Positions 31,881 through 43,304 are shown, counted from the stretch's first letter. The stretch is DNA of 64,000 nt from Sporopachydermia quercuum (GCA_001599295.1 BCGN01000002.1:186001-250000); one strand, 5' to 3'. A program made the numbers and translations. Notes: a model not told the origin generated them from the letters alone.

Positions 31881-34178
31881 TTAAAAAGTGTCACTATCCC
31901 ATCCGTCATCCGCCAGATTTTCCTTGCCCAGCTTTTCCAGTTTACTTTGCCGCCATTTCAAGTATTTACTTTCCAGGTCATTTTCAGAACCTGTAGGGGT
32001 TTTCTTGTTCCGAAGCTCCGGTTTTGTGATCCGAATACTTCCGGTTGGTCTCTGNGGTGAGTTTGAATTCGAATTTAATGACGAAATAGTGTTCATTTGC
32101 CGTTTTTGGACTGAAATCGGGTTTCTTGTAGGAGAAAGCTTCGGTACTCCAATTAAAATACTACTAGCAACAGAAGCAGGCTTTCCAATTCGAGAAATGG
32201 GGTACCGGCTGGTTATTCCGCTGTTTAGCCCAGTACTTAGTCCGCTGTGGAGCCCACTACTGCTTTGTCCGTTACCAATTCCGTTAGGACCCATCACAGG
32301 TCTTAATCCAGATTTTTCGGAACTTGAACGGACTGGGGTCTCCTCTATCGGAAAAGAGCGCATAATGTTATCTAATGGTGTACAAGGAACGAGATTTTGC
32401 TTCCGAACAGATCCTGAAGTCGAACTACTAACACTTTTCACTGTTAACCCGATATGTCCCGCTCTTCCGCTATTACTATTATTACTATTGTTATCGGGCC
32501 CAGAAGCCATACTAGGTCCCGAAACGCTTCTAACCACAGATTTTACAGGTGATCTTCTCCGAAACCTCAGACTTGGATCTGTTAACGTTTCCGCTACTCT
32601 TTCTCCATCTATAATTAATTCCTCCATTTCTTCGGTTTCCCATTGGCTCAATAGATTCTGCAATTCGGCATAAACTCTCGGTCCCCGCTTTAGAATACGT
32701 TTCCGCATATGCTCCTCTTCTAAAAGTCGAGACGGATGTGATCGGGATTTTGCGGAACGTGAAAGTAGCCGCGAAGAATCTTTCATTGATTCTTCTAAAT
32801 CTGCGGCATCTCGGCTTAATTCCCTGTATTCTTTCAGTAGTTCCAAAAGCGGTCCCATCCTTAGCCTTTTTGACTGCAATTTGGAAATTTCAGTCTCATG
32901 TGCTTCTAAAATAACATCGGAGAAGTCGGGACTATAGTATGGAGTAAACCGAGATCGCTGTTGCTGAGAATAGAACATTTCTGACCACAACGCAGATATT
33001 TCGGTTCTAGCATCTTGAATAAAAACTTCCATATATTGCTTCTTTTTCTCCTGTAATCGGAATAATTCGGATTGAAGAATTTTGATTAAAGTTCTGTTTA
33101 GTGGATGTTGGAGATGATAAGGTTCCGAGATTTTTGAATGGAATTGCCTCATGGAAAGTTCTGGCTCCGACAATTTTGACCATAGAAACTCGATCTCTGT
33201 TCGCATCTCTGATATATTACTACTCCGGGACGTTTGTACCGTCATCACTTCTGTTTTCAGTAGTTGTAAACGATTCACAGTTTCCTTATTAAGACCGAAG
33301 GTACCTTCTAATATTATATCTATGTTTTTGCTGGCTTCTGATATCTGAGAGATTTCGCTTTCGGAGGAAAATAACGGAATCAATGTCGGATCTGAGGCGG
33401 CGTCGAGTTCAGTTTGTATTCCGGAAATTATAAAGCATAGATTGTGTATGTCGCCCGCTATCGTTTCCAGTTCTTGGTAGCATTTATCTATTTGCAGCTC
33501 GACCTTAGTTAAATATGATGTTGTTAAAAGCAGTTTCGGATAGAATTGCATGATATCGGAAATAATATCGGCAATGTCGGAATTATCTTCTGTGTTTGTA
33601 GAACCGGGAGAGACGTGAGAACTCCCGGTTTCGGAGACAGAGGTCAGTCTCTGTTTATACTGGGTGATAGCTGTGGTAGAAAACAAATAGAAGTGATCCG
33701 AGATTTCGGAAGGAAAATCTGATGGCTCTCCGACTGGAAATCCCAATTTAGAACGAATACTCGATAATTCGTGACTCAGTTCGGCCAATTTAAAAAACTT
33801 GTTAAAAAACATCCTAGAGATTGATTTTGTCTCTTCATTTAATTGTTCATTGTATTGTAGTAGTGGGACTGTCATTTTCGTTTCAGACTCGGCTATTTCT
33901 GAGTCTTTGCCGTTTATGGTATCAAAGGAACTTTCCGGACTTAGCATCCGGGAAATCTCGATAAGATTGTTTTTAATCGTTTTGCATCTTTTCCGTAGTT
34001 TTTCCTGTTCGGCATCTATGATTTCGTTCTGTGTTTTTAATCTCGGCTCAATCTCGGTTGCGTAGAACGTCATAAGTCGGGCGCCAGCCTCCTGCTCAGA
34101 ATATCCAATATCTCTGTACTTTCCAAGCATATCCCGGGTCGTCTGTTGGAACAGTTCGGTCGCAGACTCCGAATTCAT
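31881..34178 (-). CDS. ASE1: antiparallel microtubule bundler Ase1 (MAP65/PRC1)
   Basis: 765 residues. Ase1 crosslinks antiparallel microtubules in the anaphase spindle midzone. The N-terminal half is a long coiled-coil and spectrin-like rod with many Glu/Lys heptads. The conserved microtubule-binding spectrin domain is seen in FTPYYSPDFSDVILEAHE, KLQSKRLRMGPLLELLKEYR and HMRKRILKRGPRVYAELQ (about 410-520). The C-terminal 230 residues are basic and Ser-rich with several Ser-Pro sites, which fits Cdk control of spindle binding (inference). The N at 32055 affects one residue in this tail. Gene order with SGT1 and NOB1 supports the name. Confidence 0.9.
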   Translation of the reverse strand: MNSESATELFQQTTRDMLGKYRDIGYSEQEAGARLMTFYATEIEPRLKTQNEIIDAEQEKLRKRCKTIKNNLIEISRMLSPESSFDTINGKDSEIAESETKMTVPLLQYNEQLNEETKSISRMFFNKFFKLAELSHELSSIRSKLGFPVGEPSDFPSEISDHFYLFSTTAITQYKQRLTSVSETGSSHVSPGSTNTEDNSDIADIISDIMQFYPKLLLTTSYLTKVELQIDKCYQELETIAGDIHNLCFIISGIQTELDAASDPTLIPLFSSESEISQISEASKNIDIILEGTFGLNKETVNRLQLLKTEVMTVQTSRSSNISEMRTEIEFLWSKLSEPELSMRQFHSKISEPYHLQHPLNRTLIKILQSELFRLQEKKKQYMEVFIQDARTEISALWSEMFYSQQQRSRFTPYYSPDFSDVILEAHETEISKLQSKRLRMGPLLELLKEYRELSRDAADLEESMKDSSRLLSRSAKSRSHPSRLLEEEHMRKRILKRGPRVYAELQNLLSQWETEEMEELIIDGERVAETLTDPSLRFRRRSPVKSVVRSVSGPSMASGPDNNSNNSNSGRAGHIGLTVKSVSSSTSGSVRKQNLVPCTPLDNIMRSFPIEETPVRSSSEKSGLRPVMGPNGIGNGQSSSGLHSGLSTGLNSGITSRYPISRIGKPASVASSILIGVPKLSPTRNPISVQKRQMNTISSLNSNSNSXQRPTGSIRITKPELRNKKTPTGSENDLESKYLKWRQSKLEKLGKENLADDGWDSDTF

Positions 34179-35638
34179 GCTGCTTAATAGTATATTAACG
34201 ATTATAGCTCTTGATGTACTGTTCCGGCAACGTAAGATATATATTCAGCATATAACGTCCGATATGCTTCGGCATTTTCAGCTCTTTTTCTTTCAAAAAC
34301 AGTATTTTTATCCGACCTGTTCCTAATTTACTCTAAAGTCATCTATCGGAGCGTATGTATTTTAAAGTCATCGGTTCATGCGTTTCCGTTGGTAAATATA
34401 ATGATGTATGAGAGTAGTTTTTACAATAAACAATAAGGGATGCTGATGGGGGAGGTGTGTAGACAGTTGCCATTTCTGGTTGGTAGTAAACAAAGACTTG
34501 GCGTCTCACTTTTTAGTTTCTGATGAAGTAATATAAATTTTCGTCATACGTATTTTATCTCTGGTACTGTTCAAACCCAAAATTTGAAGTTCTACTGGAG
34601 TGGAATTGAACTTATAGTTTTGACAACAGAATGAACGGGGTATGAGTTGACCTAAGAATACATATATCCCCGTTCTAGATCATGTGATCTGGTACTGAAA
34701 AGCTGTTGATGCTGCCTGTTTGAGGCTTCAATGCAATTCAAAACAACTAAGAGCTAGAAATTAAAAGAGTGTTATGGAGATGATTTAAGATAAATAATAC
34801 GTATAAAATACCATATATATAAAATAAATACTAACCTAAAGCTGAAGCGAGTTCATTCCTAAGTTCAAACTGACTTTTGTAGTTATTTAGTATTCAAATT
34901 CCCAGGCACATCGGGATCAAAAGTTAGTGGTGATACTGGTCTTTCCTATCCTAGGACTTCTTATATATATCAAGCTGGCATACAGAATATGTATTTAGGT
35001 ACTACACTGCTATCATTATTTATATACGTCACTATCTAATGTAATTGTGAGCTCAATCATCGGTAATTGAATGGGTTCCTGTCAACCCTTAAACCATGCC
35101 TCATCACTCTAGCCTTGTCGAAAAGGGCCCTTGCATCTCCCTTCAGCCAACCAGCCCGCATTGCTTTGTTCTGACTTGGAACTCTCCCTTTTTGGCTGCG
35201 TTTCATATGCATATGCTACTGGAGATATTAGTTCTGTTTATTTACAAAATATTACTAATTCGTGTATCACTCACTACTGATATCAACACAATCAATACGA
35301 GTATAAATCAAGCTATAATCATTTTTTGTTTTACAGAGAAAGAAACAAACACGAAGCATTCCTTTAAGAAGGACATACTCGATAATATTTGAGTTTGTAG
35401 GTAGTTTATTGTTTGAAGCACAGACACGAAAAGTAAGAAACGAAGGTGGACAAACACAATAGAATTAACGGGACAAAGACAACGGAGCGGCACTGATTGA
35501 GTGAAAAAGCACCAAGTTTCAAGTATCATCCGAAATCAGTATTCTGTATCACTGGTAAAATACAGTCCGAGAACACGGAGGCTTGGTGATCGAGGCTACA
35601 TCGTAATAAGATAGGGCGAAATAGGACGCAGAGGAACG
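34179..35638. promoter_or_regulatory. divergent intergenic, ASE1 / WHI5-like
   Basis: 1.46 kb between divergent starts. AT-rich. A TACTAAC at 34829-34835 has no partner exon that I can find. The open frame at 35096-35392 has no family signal. A WHI5-type promoter could be here, but I see no clear MCB or SCB cluster. Confidence 0.35.
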
Positions 35639-36991
35639 ATGACAACCAACTCCACGGCCGCATCAGCACCAGGCTCAGCCACTGAAAGCGTACCAGTGGT
35701 AAATTTACCGAATGACACACATTCAAACGGTTCAGTTTCCTCTTCTGGTGGTTCCGAATCTATCCGAATTCCGATATCTCGGTTTAGTCATTCTTCATCT
35801 GCACATACACATATTTTAAACTCGTCTTCGGGTTCGATTCCTGGGTTGCATTCGGTTCTAGCTTCTAATCCGGCTTCCGTTCCGGGTTCCTTAACCAATG
35901 AGCCACTTCCGAAACCTCCTTCGACTCCGAAATCCTCATGCATTTCTACTTATTCTGGTTACTCCTCCAGTTCTCCAACAGCAGAGCAAGAAATATCTCT
36001 CCCAAACTCTCCGGTAAACGTCAGAAACTCTTTCCTTCTAAGCCCAACAACTCCAAAAACTTCCCTCAAAGACATGCTACAATCTCCTGTTCAAAGCCCG
36101 AGTACAATCTCATATTCCGCTGGTAATCCTGAGAAAATTCAAGAAATGAGCCAAGCTTTAAAGGCAAGACTTTCATATGCTGTATTGAAAGTCCAGCGCG
36201 GATGCTCCACCAGTTCTATTGATGAATTAGAAGCGGCCGAACTTGAAGACCACAAACATCATCCGAGTTTTCACCCAAGCCCTATAATGCATGATCAAAT
36301 AACAAACCATTCGATACCCATGACTCCGAAACGTTCAGAAGAGCTAATTTCCAGTTCCATCTCTAGCAACACAAACAACATTAATTCGCCGGACGGGAAG
36401 AAGGGCTATGACCTCTTCTGGCAATCGCATCCGACTGTTCACACTACCAAATCGGGAATCATCGGAACTGGTTCCAATCGAGAGAAGAATTCTCACATAA
36501 CCTCTCCTAAGAGTAATCATAGATATCATTTGAATGCCCCAATAAAAATAAGGAGTCCAAAGTTTGAAGCTAGCCTGACTAATGTCAATATAAATACCGG
36601 ATCTGGAAGCGGATCTGGAGTTGGGGGATCTGCAGCAGCGACGGCTGCAGCTACAGCATTATCAACGGCTTTCATGATTGCCAAGTCACCAAGACCTCAG
36701 CTTTCTTTAGCATTATCGCCAAAAAGAAATGAAAGAATAAATAGCAGTATCAATGCATCTGCTGCAGCAGCTGATAGAAGTGAAGTTGATGCTGTGGAAA
36801 CTCTAATAGCATTATCATCACCAAGGAAAAGTCAGGGAAGCAATAGCAATAGCTTCCTTCATAATAGCAATAGCAGCAGTAGCATGAGTGATTCTAATCC
36901 TGACTCTCATGCTAATTCTAATGAAGCTGATGATACTGGCTATGTAAGTTCAGCAGAAACTGTGATTCTTGATGAAAGTGATAATGAATAG
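35639..36991 (+). CDS. WHI5: Whi5/Nrm1-family G1/S transcription repressor
   Basis: 450 residues, very rich in Ser, Pro and Asn and predicted disordered. The family signature is the short helical motif ALKARLSYAVLKVQRG at about 172-188, followed by SIDELEAAE. This is the segment through which Whi5/Nrm1 proteins bind the SBF/MBF co-regulator Swi6. A second family-like element, VETLIALSSPRK, is near residue 385. Many Ser-Pro and Thr-Pro sites (MTPKRSEE, SPKSNHRY, SPRPQLSLALSPKR) suit Cdk phosphorylation. The protein should repress G1/S genes. Whether it is the Whi5 or the Nrm1 orthologue is unclear, since many yeasts have only one member. The 5' half is rich in TTCCG pentamers and the 3' part is not. 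Confidence 0.75.
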   Translation: MTTNSTAASAPGSATESVPVVNLPNDTHSNGSVSSSGGSESIRIPISRFSHSSSAHTHILNSSSGSIPGLHSVLASNPASVPGSLTNEPLPKPPSTPKSSCISTYSGYSSSSPTAEQEISLPNSPVNVRNSFLLSPTTPKTSLKDMLQSPVQSPSTISYSAGNPEKIQEMSQALKARLSYAVLKVQRGCSTSSIDELEAAELEDHKHHPSFHPSPIMHDQITNHSIPMTPKRSEELISSSISSNTNNINSPDGKKGYDLFWQSHPTVHTTKSGIIGTGSNREKNSHITSPKSNHRYHLNAPIKIRSPKFEASLTNVNINTGSGSGSGVGGSAAATAAATALSTAFMIAKSPRPQLSLALSPKRNERINSSINASAAAADRSEVDAVETLIALSSPRKSQGSNSNSFLHNSNSSSSMSDSNPDSHANSNEADDTGYVSSAETVILDESDNE

Positions 36992-37249
36992 TTATCAATC
37001 AAATGTTTCATTCCATGTATTATTAATCCTGTTATTATTATTAGTATTATTAGTATTATATTCTTATATAAGTTTTCTATGATGAATTAATGTATAGTAG
37101 AAGAGTCTTCCCGGTGATAATGGAACGATTTGATGAATAATAGCAGAACCTGACTCCAGAATCCAAGAAATCCTAAACTTATTTGTTGACATCAATGGCG
37201 TTGACCGAATCCTCTTTTTTAGTCATTCTGAATATTATGTTAATAACCC

Positions 37250-37272
37250 TTTCCACACATTTTGTGTGGAAA
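37250..37272. other. 10-bp perfect hairpin
   Basis: TTTCCACACA and TGTGTGGAAA are exact inverted arms around a 3-base TTT loop. It lies 0.26 kb beyond the WHI5-like stop. It may act in 3'-end formation or be chance. Confidence 0.5.
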
Positions 37273-37461
37273 AGTAATTAGATTTATTTGATTCATTTTC
37301 CTTCGCTTCTTTGTTCTGTTCTTATAGTCTTGTACTATGAACCAATCAAAAGTAGCACAATACAATAGAAATAAAGAGAGAGAAAAAGTTTTCTATCAGT
37401 TTTGGTTTTTATGATTTTCTACTAATATAAGACTCGTTTCAGGCTCCTCTTAATAATCATA

Positions 37462-37575
37462 TTAAATTGTTTTGAGCATACCATCTAAAGACTGTTTACT
37501 AGCCACATTTCCCCAAGCAAGATGATGCTTTTGACGGTCTGAATCGACAGGAGGAGACTGAATAGGTTGAACAAA
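37462..37575 (-). other. possible terminal exon or gene remnant
   Basis: A 37-codon frame follows a pyrimidine-rich acceptor ending TTTTGTAG and closes with TAA. It reads VQPIQSPPVDSDRQKHHLAW, then VASKQSLDGMLKTI. About 96 bp upstream, CAG/GTATAA ends a short frame reading IANLQEKYSLVQQ, which would join in phase. No TACTAAC is present and no further upstream exon was found. It could be a real C-terminus, a decayed gene or chance. Confidence 0.22.
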
Positions 37576-38995
37576 CTACAAAAGCAAAGGAAGCATTACT
37601 TGAATATTAAAAAGAGTCTATTTCTCATTCTGTTATCTATTATAAACAGAATTCTAGCTAACAGCTTATACCTGCTGTACAAGAGAGTACTTCTCTTGCA
37701 AATTGGCAATGCGACCTCAAAAGTTTGAGAATCATAATAACTGCCAAGTTAACAAAGAAAAGAGATTGTAACAGTTATCTTGCACTTCAAAGGCAAGTAG
37801 GTCCGCTCATTATAAGTAATTCTAATTCGTTTTACTTTGTAAGAAGTCTATGAATCAGCGACATCAGTTGTTAAATCAATGTGCATTTAAAGAATGACTA
37901 TTGACACTTGGTATGCGAAGAAGCCAAGGAAAAAAGGATTTCACTGATGGAGAGGATATCCCAGAACTACTATTGAGCCAAATACTAACTATTACACTCC
38001 ATCAATAACACAACAATAACAATAACTATTTCCATGAAAGCTAAGCAATCTTTGCTGCTTCATGCTAAACTGATTTGCCGTAGATGTAGGTTTACTCCTA
38101 TTAGCTTCAATCATGTAATTGTGTGTAGTTATCTCTGTGGCCAACAGCTATTAATTCCTAATAATGTTTAGTCAAGGCAATGTAAATGCATTCATTACCT
38201 ACAATATGATATCAACTTTGCCATCGTTTTTTAGTTTCTGTTAAAAATGATGGTAAATCAGAGATAAGAGTTCTGCTTTGTAAGTATGGAAATAATGGTN
38301 TTCAATTCTTATTCAGTCTCCTATTCCCATCTGGTTAGTTTCTATTTTCATTTATCTAAGTAACTATCATGTTTTCTATTAAATCTGCAGTCTGGTTAGC
38401 ATATAGTATTTTATGGGAGCAATTGGGTTGGGATATGAAAAACATTCAGCAGGTCATGATATGCTTCTGCTAAATGTCCGGACTTTGCTCTTAGTATACA
38501 AGAATGTAATGAGGGAAAGATTAGTAGAAAAGTAGATCCGTTATATCCCAATAAATTGATATTCTTGGTTCGGACTAAAGAAACCGGAACTTAAAGCTTT
38601 CATGTCGGACCTATAAAATGGATCAAGAAATTTCATTATGTAGAGCAAAATATGAGGGTGAACTGATTGATGAGCCACTTGAGATCAGAGGAGATTCAAA
38701 GCAATAAGTGTATTACAAGTAAAATGACAGTTTGCTGAAAACTAGGAAAATAAGACAATAATACTATCAATTACAGCAGAGTAATTTGATGTTTGATAGG
38801 TCAGATCCATTTGCTATTTGCTATGTGCCCAAGAGGTTACTGTGGGAACGTCAATAGAAACTATCAGAAGCACCATTGTATCTTGATTTTGTATTTGTAT
38901 TTGTAGTTGCTTCAGTCAATTTTTTCTCACTAACCTAATCATGTATTCTATAATTTGACCTTTTTTTTTCTCATCTTCTTCTGTTCGTTGATAAT

Positions 38996-39221
38996 GCATG
39001 CAATAAGTAGTTTTCTTAACTACGGATTAACTGATGAAGAGAGTTTTCCCAAAATAGACAATATGGTATTAGCGTTCAAGCACGTGGGGAAGTTAACAAA
39101 CGTTAATTTCTTAACTTCCATTTTTGGAGCAGCTCGTGGAAGCTTATACGGAAGCTTGTTAGGATCAAGAAGCTTAAGAATCCAATTACTTTACTTGAAG
39201 GGGTTATATTTCTACTTCTAA
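38996..39221 (+). CDS. hypothetical 74-residue protein
   Basis: An ATG-started small open frame with a Gly/Ser-rich, weakly hydrophobic middle (FLTSIFGAARGSLYGSLLGS) and an aromatic C-terminus. The small-residue spacing GxxxGxxxG resembles a membrane helix. No family was recognised. An E-box CACGTGGG lies inside it at 39081-39088. Frames of this length are expected by chance in AT-rich DNA. Confidence 0.28.
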
Positions 39222-39740
39222 GGTCATCTATTATTCTTCTAAATCTCTTGGCTAATGTTATTATTAAATGCTTATTTTATTTAAGATGTCTTGGTTTCTC
39301 TTATTCCTTTCAAGGTTTTANTTTAGTATGTCAAGTGATGGATTTCTCATGATTTATTGATCCGGTTGCATTTCACTTCAATCGGATCAAGTGGATGAGC
39401 AGGCTATTCTTCTATTGACTATTGTTCATTCTCAACTCTCGATATGATAACGTGTCAAAAAAATATTTCTCTGGGATTATAACTTGAATAAAATTTGGGG
39501 TAATTTCATATTAATTACTTACAAGTTGTATACTTAAAATAAATGATTAAATGATCTGCGACCAATAGATTTCTTTATATGCCGTAAGATGTCAAACGTT
39601 TTGCTTTACTGATAAAAAATGTACCTATCATCTGTAAGGCTCAATTAAGTTAAACTTATGGGGACAATTTGATTTCAAACGACTTATTCAGGAGTCAGCT
39701 TAAATGTAAAGTTTATGACTTGTATGTATGTCTGCACGTT
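39081..39740. promoter_or_regulatory. candidate Pho4-type sites far upstream of PHO84
   Basis: CACGTGGG at 39081-39088 matches the high-affinity Pho4 site. CACGTT occurs at 39454-39449 (minus) and 39735-39740 (plus). They lie 1.8-2.5 kb upstream of the PHO84 start, farther than in S. cerevisiae. I found no CACGTG in the last 1.5 kb. A role is an inference from motif and neighbour. Confidence 0.25.
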
Positions 39741-41585
39741 TATTGCGATAGCAAAATGAAGAATTATGGAAAGAATCATATTAATAGTATCTATGTATAC
39801 AGTATGTTGACCAAGTTATCACAGTTATTCATTTAAATATTCATTTCAAGAGTGTTCTCCGGCACCTACCAAAAAATTATAAACTAACATAGATATCTAT
39901 ATTTCTAATAATGATAGAGCTACGATGTAAAACTGAATGCAAACTAGGGCTCCTAAAATTATGTTACCTGGTTGGGCACAAAGATCTCGTTACCGATGTG
40001 AGATGTTCAGTCTAAGGCAATTATAACTATGCAAGAAATAAAATATTTTCAGTCCACTATTACTTATAATTAAAATATAATTGTAACTATGAGATCAGAT
40101 GTTATTTATGGTCTTTTGATAATATGTCATTGGGGATAGACACTGTTATTCTTAACTATATGGTTCACCGTAAGAACGGTTTAAACGTTGGAAGTTTATT
40201 CTGGATCGGATTTAACTTCATGAGATTTTAGTTATTGGCACGCTAGAAAGAGAAATTGATTAAAGCTTAATATTACTTCGGTTTATCTGTTCGTTAAGTT
40301 TTATGAAATCCACTAAGCATAAGTTGGAGATTGAAAGAAACAGCAAAACAAGAAGAAAGTAGTAGTAAAACGAGCTAATTTGCTTTAATGCGGCTTGCTT
40401 GATAATCAAGTAGAAGATAAGAAAATTTGCGGTTCCCCTGACTGAACATCATGTACCATTTCCACTGATTCGTTCAATTCAAACCTAACGTTTAAACTTT
40501 AAGGTTTAGAAATGCAGTTTAAATATTGCCGTCTCTTGCACTCTTGCAGGATATCATTTCACCACATGGCATGAATTACTTCTATATAAAAAAATATCTT
40601 TCCTTCAGCCTTAGGTAGCAGCAGTCTCTAGGTTTTAATTCCGGTTTTCAACCATTGAAAATTTGTAATACTTCTTGCTTTAATAACAGCTTTACCGTTT
40701 GACTTTCTATTTAAGCCTTAATCTCTTTTAGACATGAGGCTTTGATATATCCTTCAGCAAGCCTAATCGCATTCATCTTTGACAAACATCGGCCTAATAC
40801 AGCTCCGTTTTTTCTTTTGGGAATATTTGTATTCCACCAGTCAAGAAAGGGTTTATTCATATAACCTTGATTGCAAACACATAGTAAAAAGCTTGTATTC
40901 AGTCTAACTTTTGCATTAGACTCATCGCTTCTCTTTCTAATAATTGCAGATGTCTTATTTTACGGCGGAGCACTAACCGGCTACACCATATAAAATTTCC
41001 AAACTATTTACCTCAAACTTATATACAGGCGTAATGCTATCTATATCCAAAGCATCTAGTGAGAAATCACATCCACGAGCTGCATTCAAACTACATGTTA
41101 GGAAATACTATGAAAGTTTTCTATTATATTTCGGTCATTAGTAAAAGCTCTATTTTTAAGTTTACCAGTAATTACATTTTCAACCATTAGCTCGTGTGAA
41201 CAAGGTTTAGACAGTTTGAACTTTTGTAAAGTTACGTACAGTATTAAACTGTAAGTTTAACCTTATGTTTCAGAAATTAACTCACTTCCTTCATTTGCTT
41301 CAATATTTCTATCCAGGTAATGAAGTATTTAGCACCTGGTACAGCTATTCTTTTTATCATTGAGTTTCTAGTTTATTATTTAAATCCTTCTTTTCCCAGT
41401 CTTTCATTCACCCTGCTTCCTTTATTCTTCCAATCTTAATTCTTTCTATTTTTTTTTTTTTTTTCATTTAAGTCTATCAATCAATCCACTCACATCACAG
41501 CTTCTTCCTTATAACTAAAATATCGTCTTGTATCAGAAGGTTTCACTCAATCACATATCCCTATAATTAATACTAAACTTCAAAA

Positions 41586-43304
41586 ATGGCTACCAAACCA
41601 GTCAGATTAGCCGGTGGTAACTCGGCTTTTCACAATTTCTTAAATGATTTCGATCATATCGAAGATCCTCTAGAAAGAAGAAGACTAGCACTTGAGAAAA
41701 TTGATAATGCAAGTTTTTCTTGGTACCATGTAAGAGCAATTTGCGTTTCCGGTGTTGGATTCATGACAGATTCTTACGATATTTTTGCTATTAATATTGC
41801 AATCGTTATGCTTCAATATGTCTTCTGGGGTGCCGAGTATGGTAGAAATGGTACCATTCCAACATCAACTACTACACTTATCAAAGTGTCAACATCAGTT
41901 GGAACTGTTATTGGTCAGGTGGGTTTCGGTACTTTAGCTGATATTTTGGGAAGAAAAAAGATTTACGGAACCGAATTAATTATTATTATTATTGCAACAA
42001 TCTGTCAAACATTAACTGCTCCTTCTCCAGCTATTAGCTTCCCCGCTATTTTTGCTTTCTGGAGAATTATTATGGGTATTGGTATCGGTGGTGATTATCC
42101 TCTATCATCAATTATTACTTCAGAATTTGCTACAACCAAATGGAGAGGTGCCATGATGGCTGCAGTATTTGCTAACCAAGGTTGGGGTCAATTGCTTGGT
42201 GCTATTGTTGCTTTAATTGGTGTCGCAGGCTGGAAAGGTACTCTAGAACAGGCAAATTCTGTTGCTGAATGTACTGGACATTGTACAGCTGTTGTTGATC
42301 AATTGTGGCGTTTGGTTATTGGTTTCGGTTGCGTTCCTGCCGCCGCTGCTTTATACTTCAGATTGACCATTCCCGAAACTCCCAGATACACTCTTGATGT
42401 TTCTCGTGATTTAGAAAAAGCTGCGGCTGATACTGAACAGTTCGCTAGTGGTAAATATGGTAATGCACCGGCTGATGAAGTTGAAAAGTTAAAGGAAACT
42501 ACTGCATCTGCATCTTATGAAGATATTTTACCACCAAAGGCTTCATTCAAAGATTTCTGGGCTCATTTCAGACAATGGAAACACGGTAAGATTCTTATCG
42601 GTACCGCTGGTTCATGGTTTTTCCTTGATGTTGCTTATTATGGTCTTGGATTGAACAATTCAGTTATTTTACAAACTATAGGCTATGCAAGTGATACTAA
42701 TGTTTATAAGTATTTCTATAATACTTGTGTTGGTAATATTATTCTTATCTGTGCAGGAAATATTCCAGGTTATTGGTTTGCAGCTGCAACAATCGATAAA
42801 CTCGGCAGAAAACCTTTACAAATTGCTGGATTTACAATTCTCACAATTATTTTCTGTATTATTGGTTTTGCTTATCACAAATTATCCGGTGGTGGATTAC
42901 TTGCTTTATACGTTTTGGCCCAATTATTCCAAAATTGGGGTCCTAACACTACCACCTTTATTCTTCCTGGTGAATGTTATCCTACAAGATACAGATCTAC
43001 TGCTCATGGTTTGTCGGCCGCTTCAGGTAAAGTTGGTGCAATTATTGCTCAATGTGTCTTTGGTCCTTTGATCAACCATAACTGTCCTGCTGGAGAGAAA
43101 AACTGTTGGTTGAATCATGTTATGGAAATCTTTGCTTTATTCATGTTCTGTGGTATTTTAACTAGTTTGTTAGTTCCTGAAACAAAGAGAAAGACTCTAG
43201 AAGAAATATCTGAAGAGCTTCATGGAGAAGTGAATATTGTTAAGAGAGACGTCTATAGGCAAACAGATAGTGAGACATCTGATAATAAGCAGCCAATTGT
43301 ATAA
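41586..43304 (+). CDS. PHO84: high-affinity H+/phosphate symporter
   Basis: 572 residues, a major facilitator superfamily transporter (phosphate:H+ symporter, PHS family) at the plasma membrane. Twelve hydrophobic segments are visible in two sets of six, with a charged central loop at about 285-325. Family motifs include GVGFMTDSYDIFAINIA in the first helix, GTLADILGRKKIYG after helix 2, GIGIGGDYPLSSIITSEFA in helix 4 and LPGECYPTRYRSTAHGLSAA in helix 10. The C-terminal tail carries Lys and Ser residues. Codons are strongly AT-rich and AGA/GGT-biased, as in highly expressed genes. Usually induced by phosphate starvation through Pho4. Confidence 0.95.
   Translation: MATKPVRLAGGNSAFHNFLNDFDHIEDPLERRRLALEKIDNASFSWYHVRAICVSGVGFMTDSYDIFAINIAIVMLQYVFWGAEYGRNGTIPTSTTTLIKVSTSVGTVIGQVGFGTLADILGRKKIYGTELIIIIIATICQTLTAPSPAISFPAIFAFWRIIMGIGIGGDYPLSSIITSEFATTKWRGAMMAAVFANQGWGQLLGAIVALIGVAGWKGTLEQANSVAECTGHCTAVVDQLWRLVIGFGCVPAAAALYFRLTIPETPRYTLDVSRDLEKAAADTEQFASGKYGNAPADEVEKLKETTASASYEDILPPKASFKDFWAHFRQWKHGKILIGTAGSWFFLDVAYYGLGLNNSVILQTIGYASDTNVYKYFYNTCVGNIILICAGNIPGYWFAAATIDKLGRKPLQIAGFTILTIIFCIIGFAYHKLSGGGLLALYVLAQLFQNWGPNTTTFILPGECYPTRYRSTAHGLSAASGKVGAIIAQCVFGPLINHNCPAGEKNCWLNHVMEIFALFMFCGILTSLLVPETKRKTLEEISEELHGEVNIVKRDVYRQTDSETSDNKQPIV

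Larger units (their letters stand above)
36992..41585. other. gene-poor intergenic stretch, 4.6 kb
   Basis: The longest interval here without a recognised gene. It holds a 10-bp hairpin (37250-37272), a possible 38-codon terminal exon (37575-37462, minus), a 74-codon open frame (38996-39221, plus), N bases at 38300 and 39321, and the long PHO84 upstream region with a 16-T run at 41449-41464. No tRNA or transposon was recognised. Confidence 0.45.

Noticed and set aside
31888-32673. 261-codon plus-strand open frame
   Set aside because: Antisense to the Ser-rich ASE1 tail; composition is explained by the minus-strand gene.
35831-35841. GGTTCGATTCC, resembling a tRNA T-arm
   Set aside because: Flanks do not form the 5-bp stem and it lies in the WHI5-like coding sequence.
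37983-37989. TACTAAC on the plus strand
   Set aside because: The downstream frame KQSLLLHAKLICRRCRF is short, and the only GTATGC donor upstream does not join it in phase.
42685-43071. 128-codon frame inside PHO84
   Set aside because: Alternative frame of the transporter; its hydrophobicity mirrors the membrane helices.
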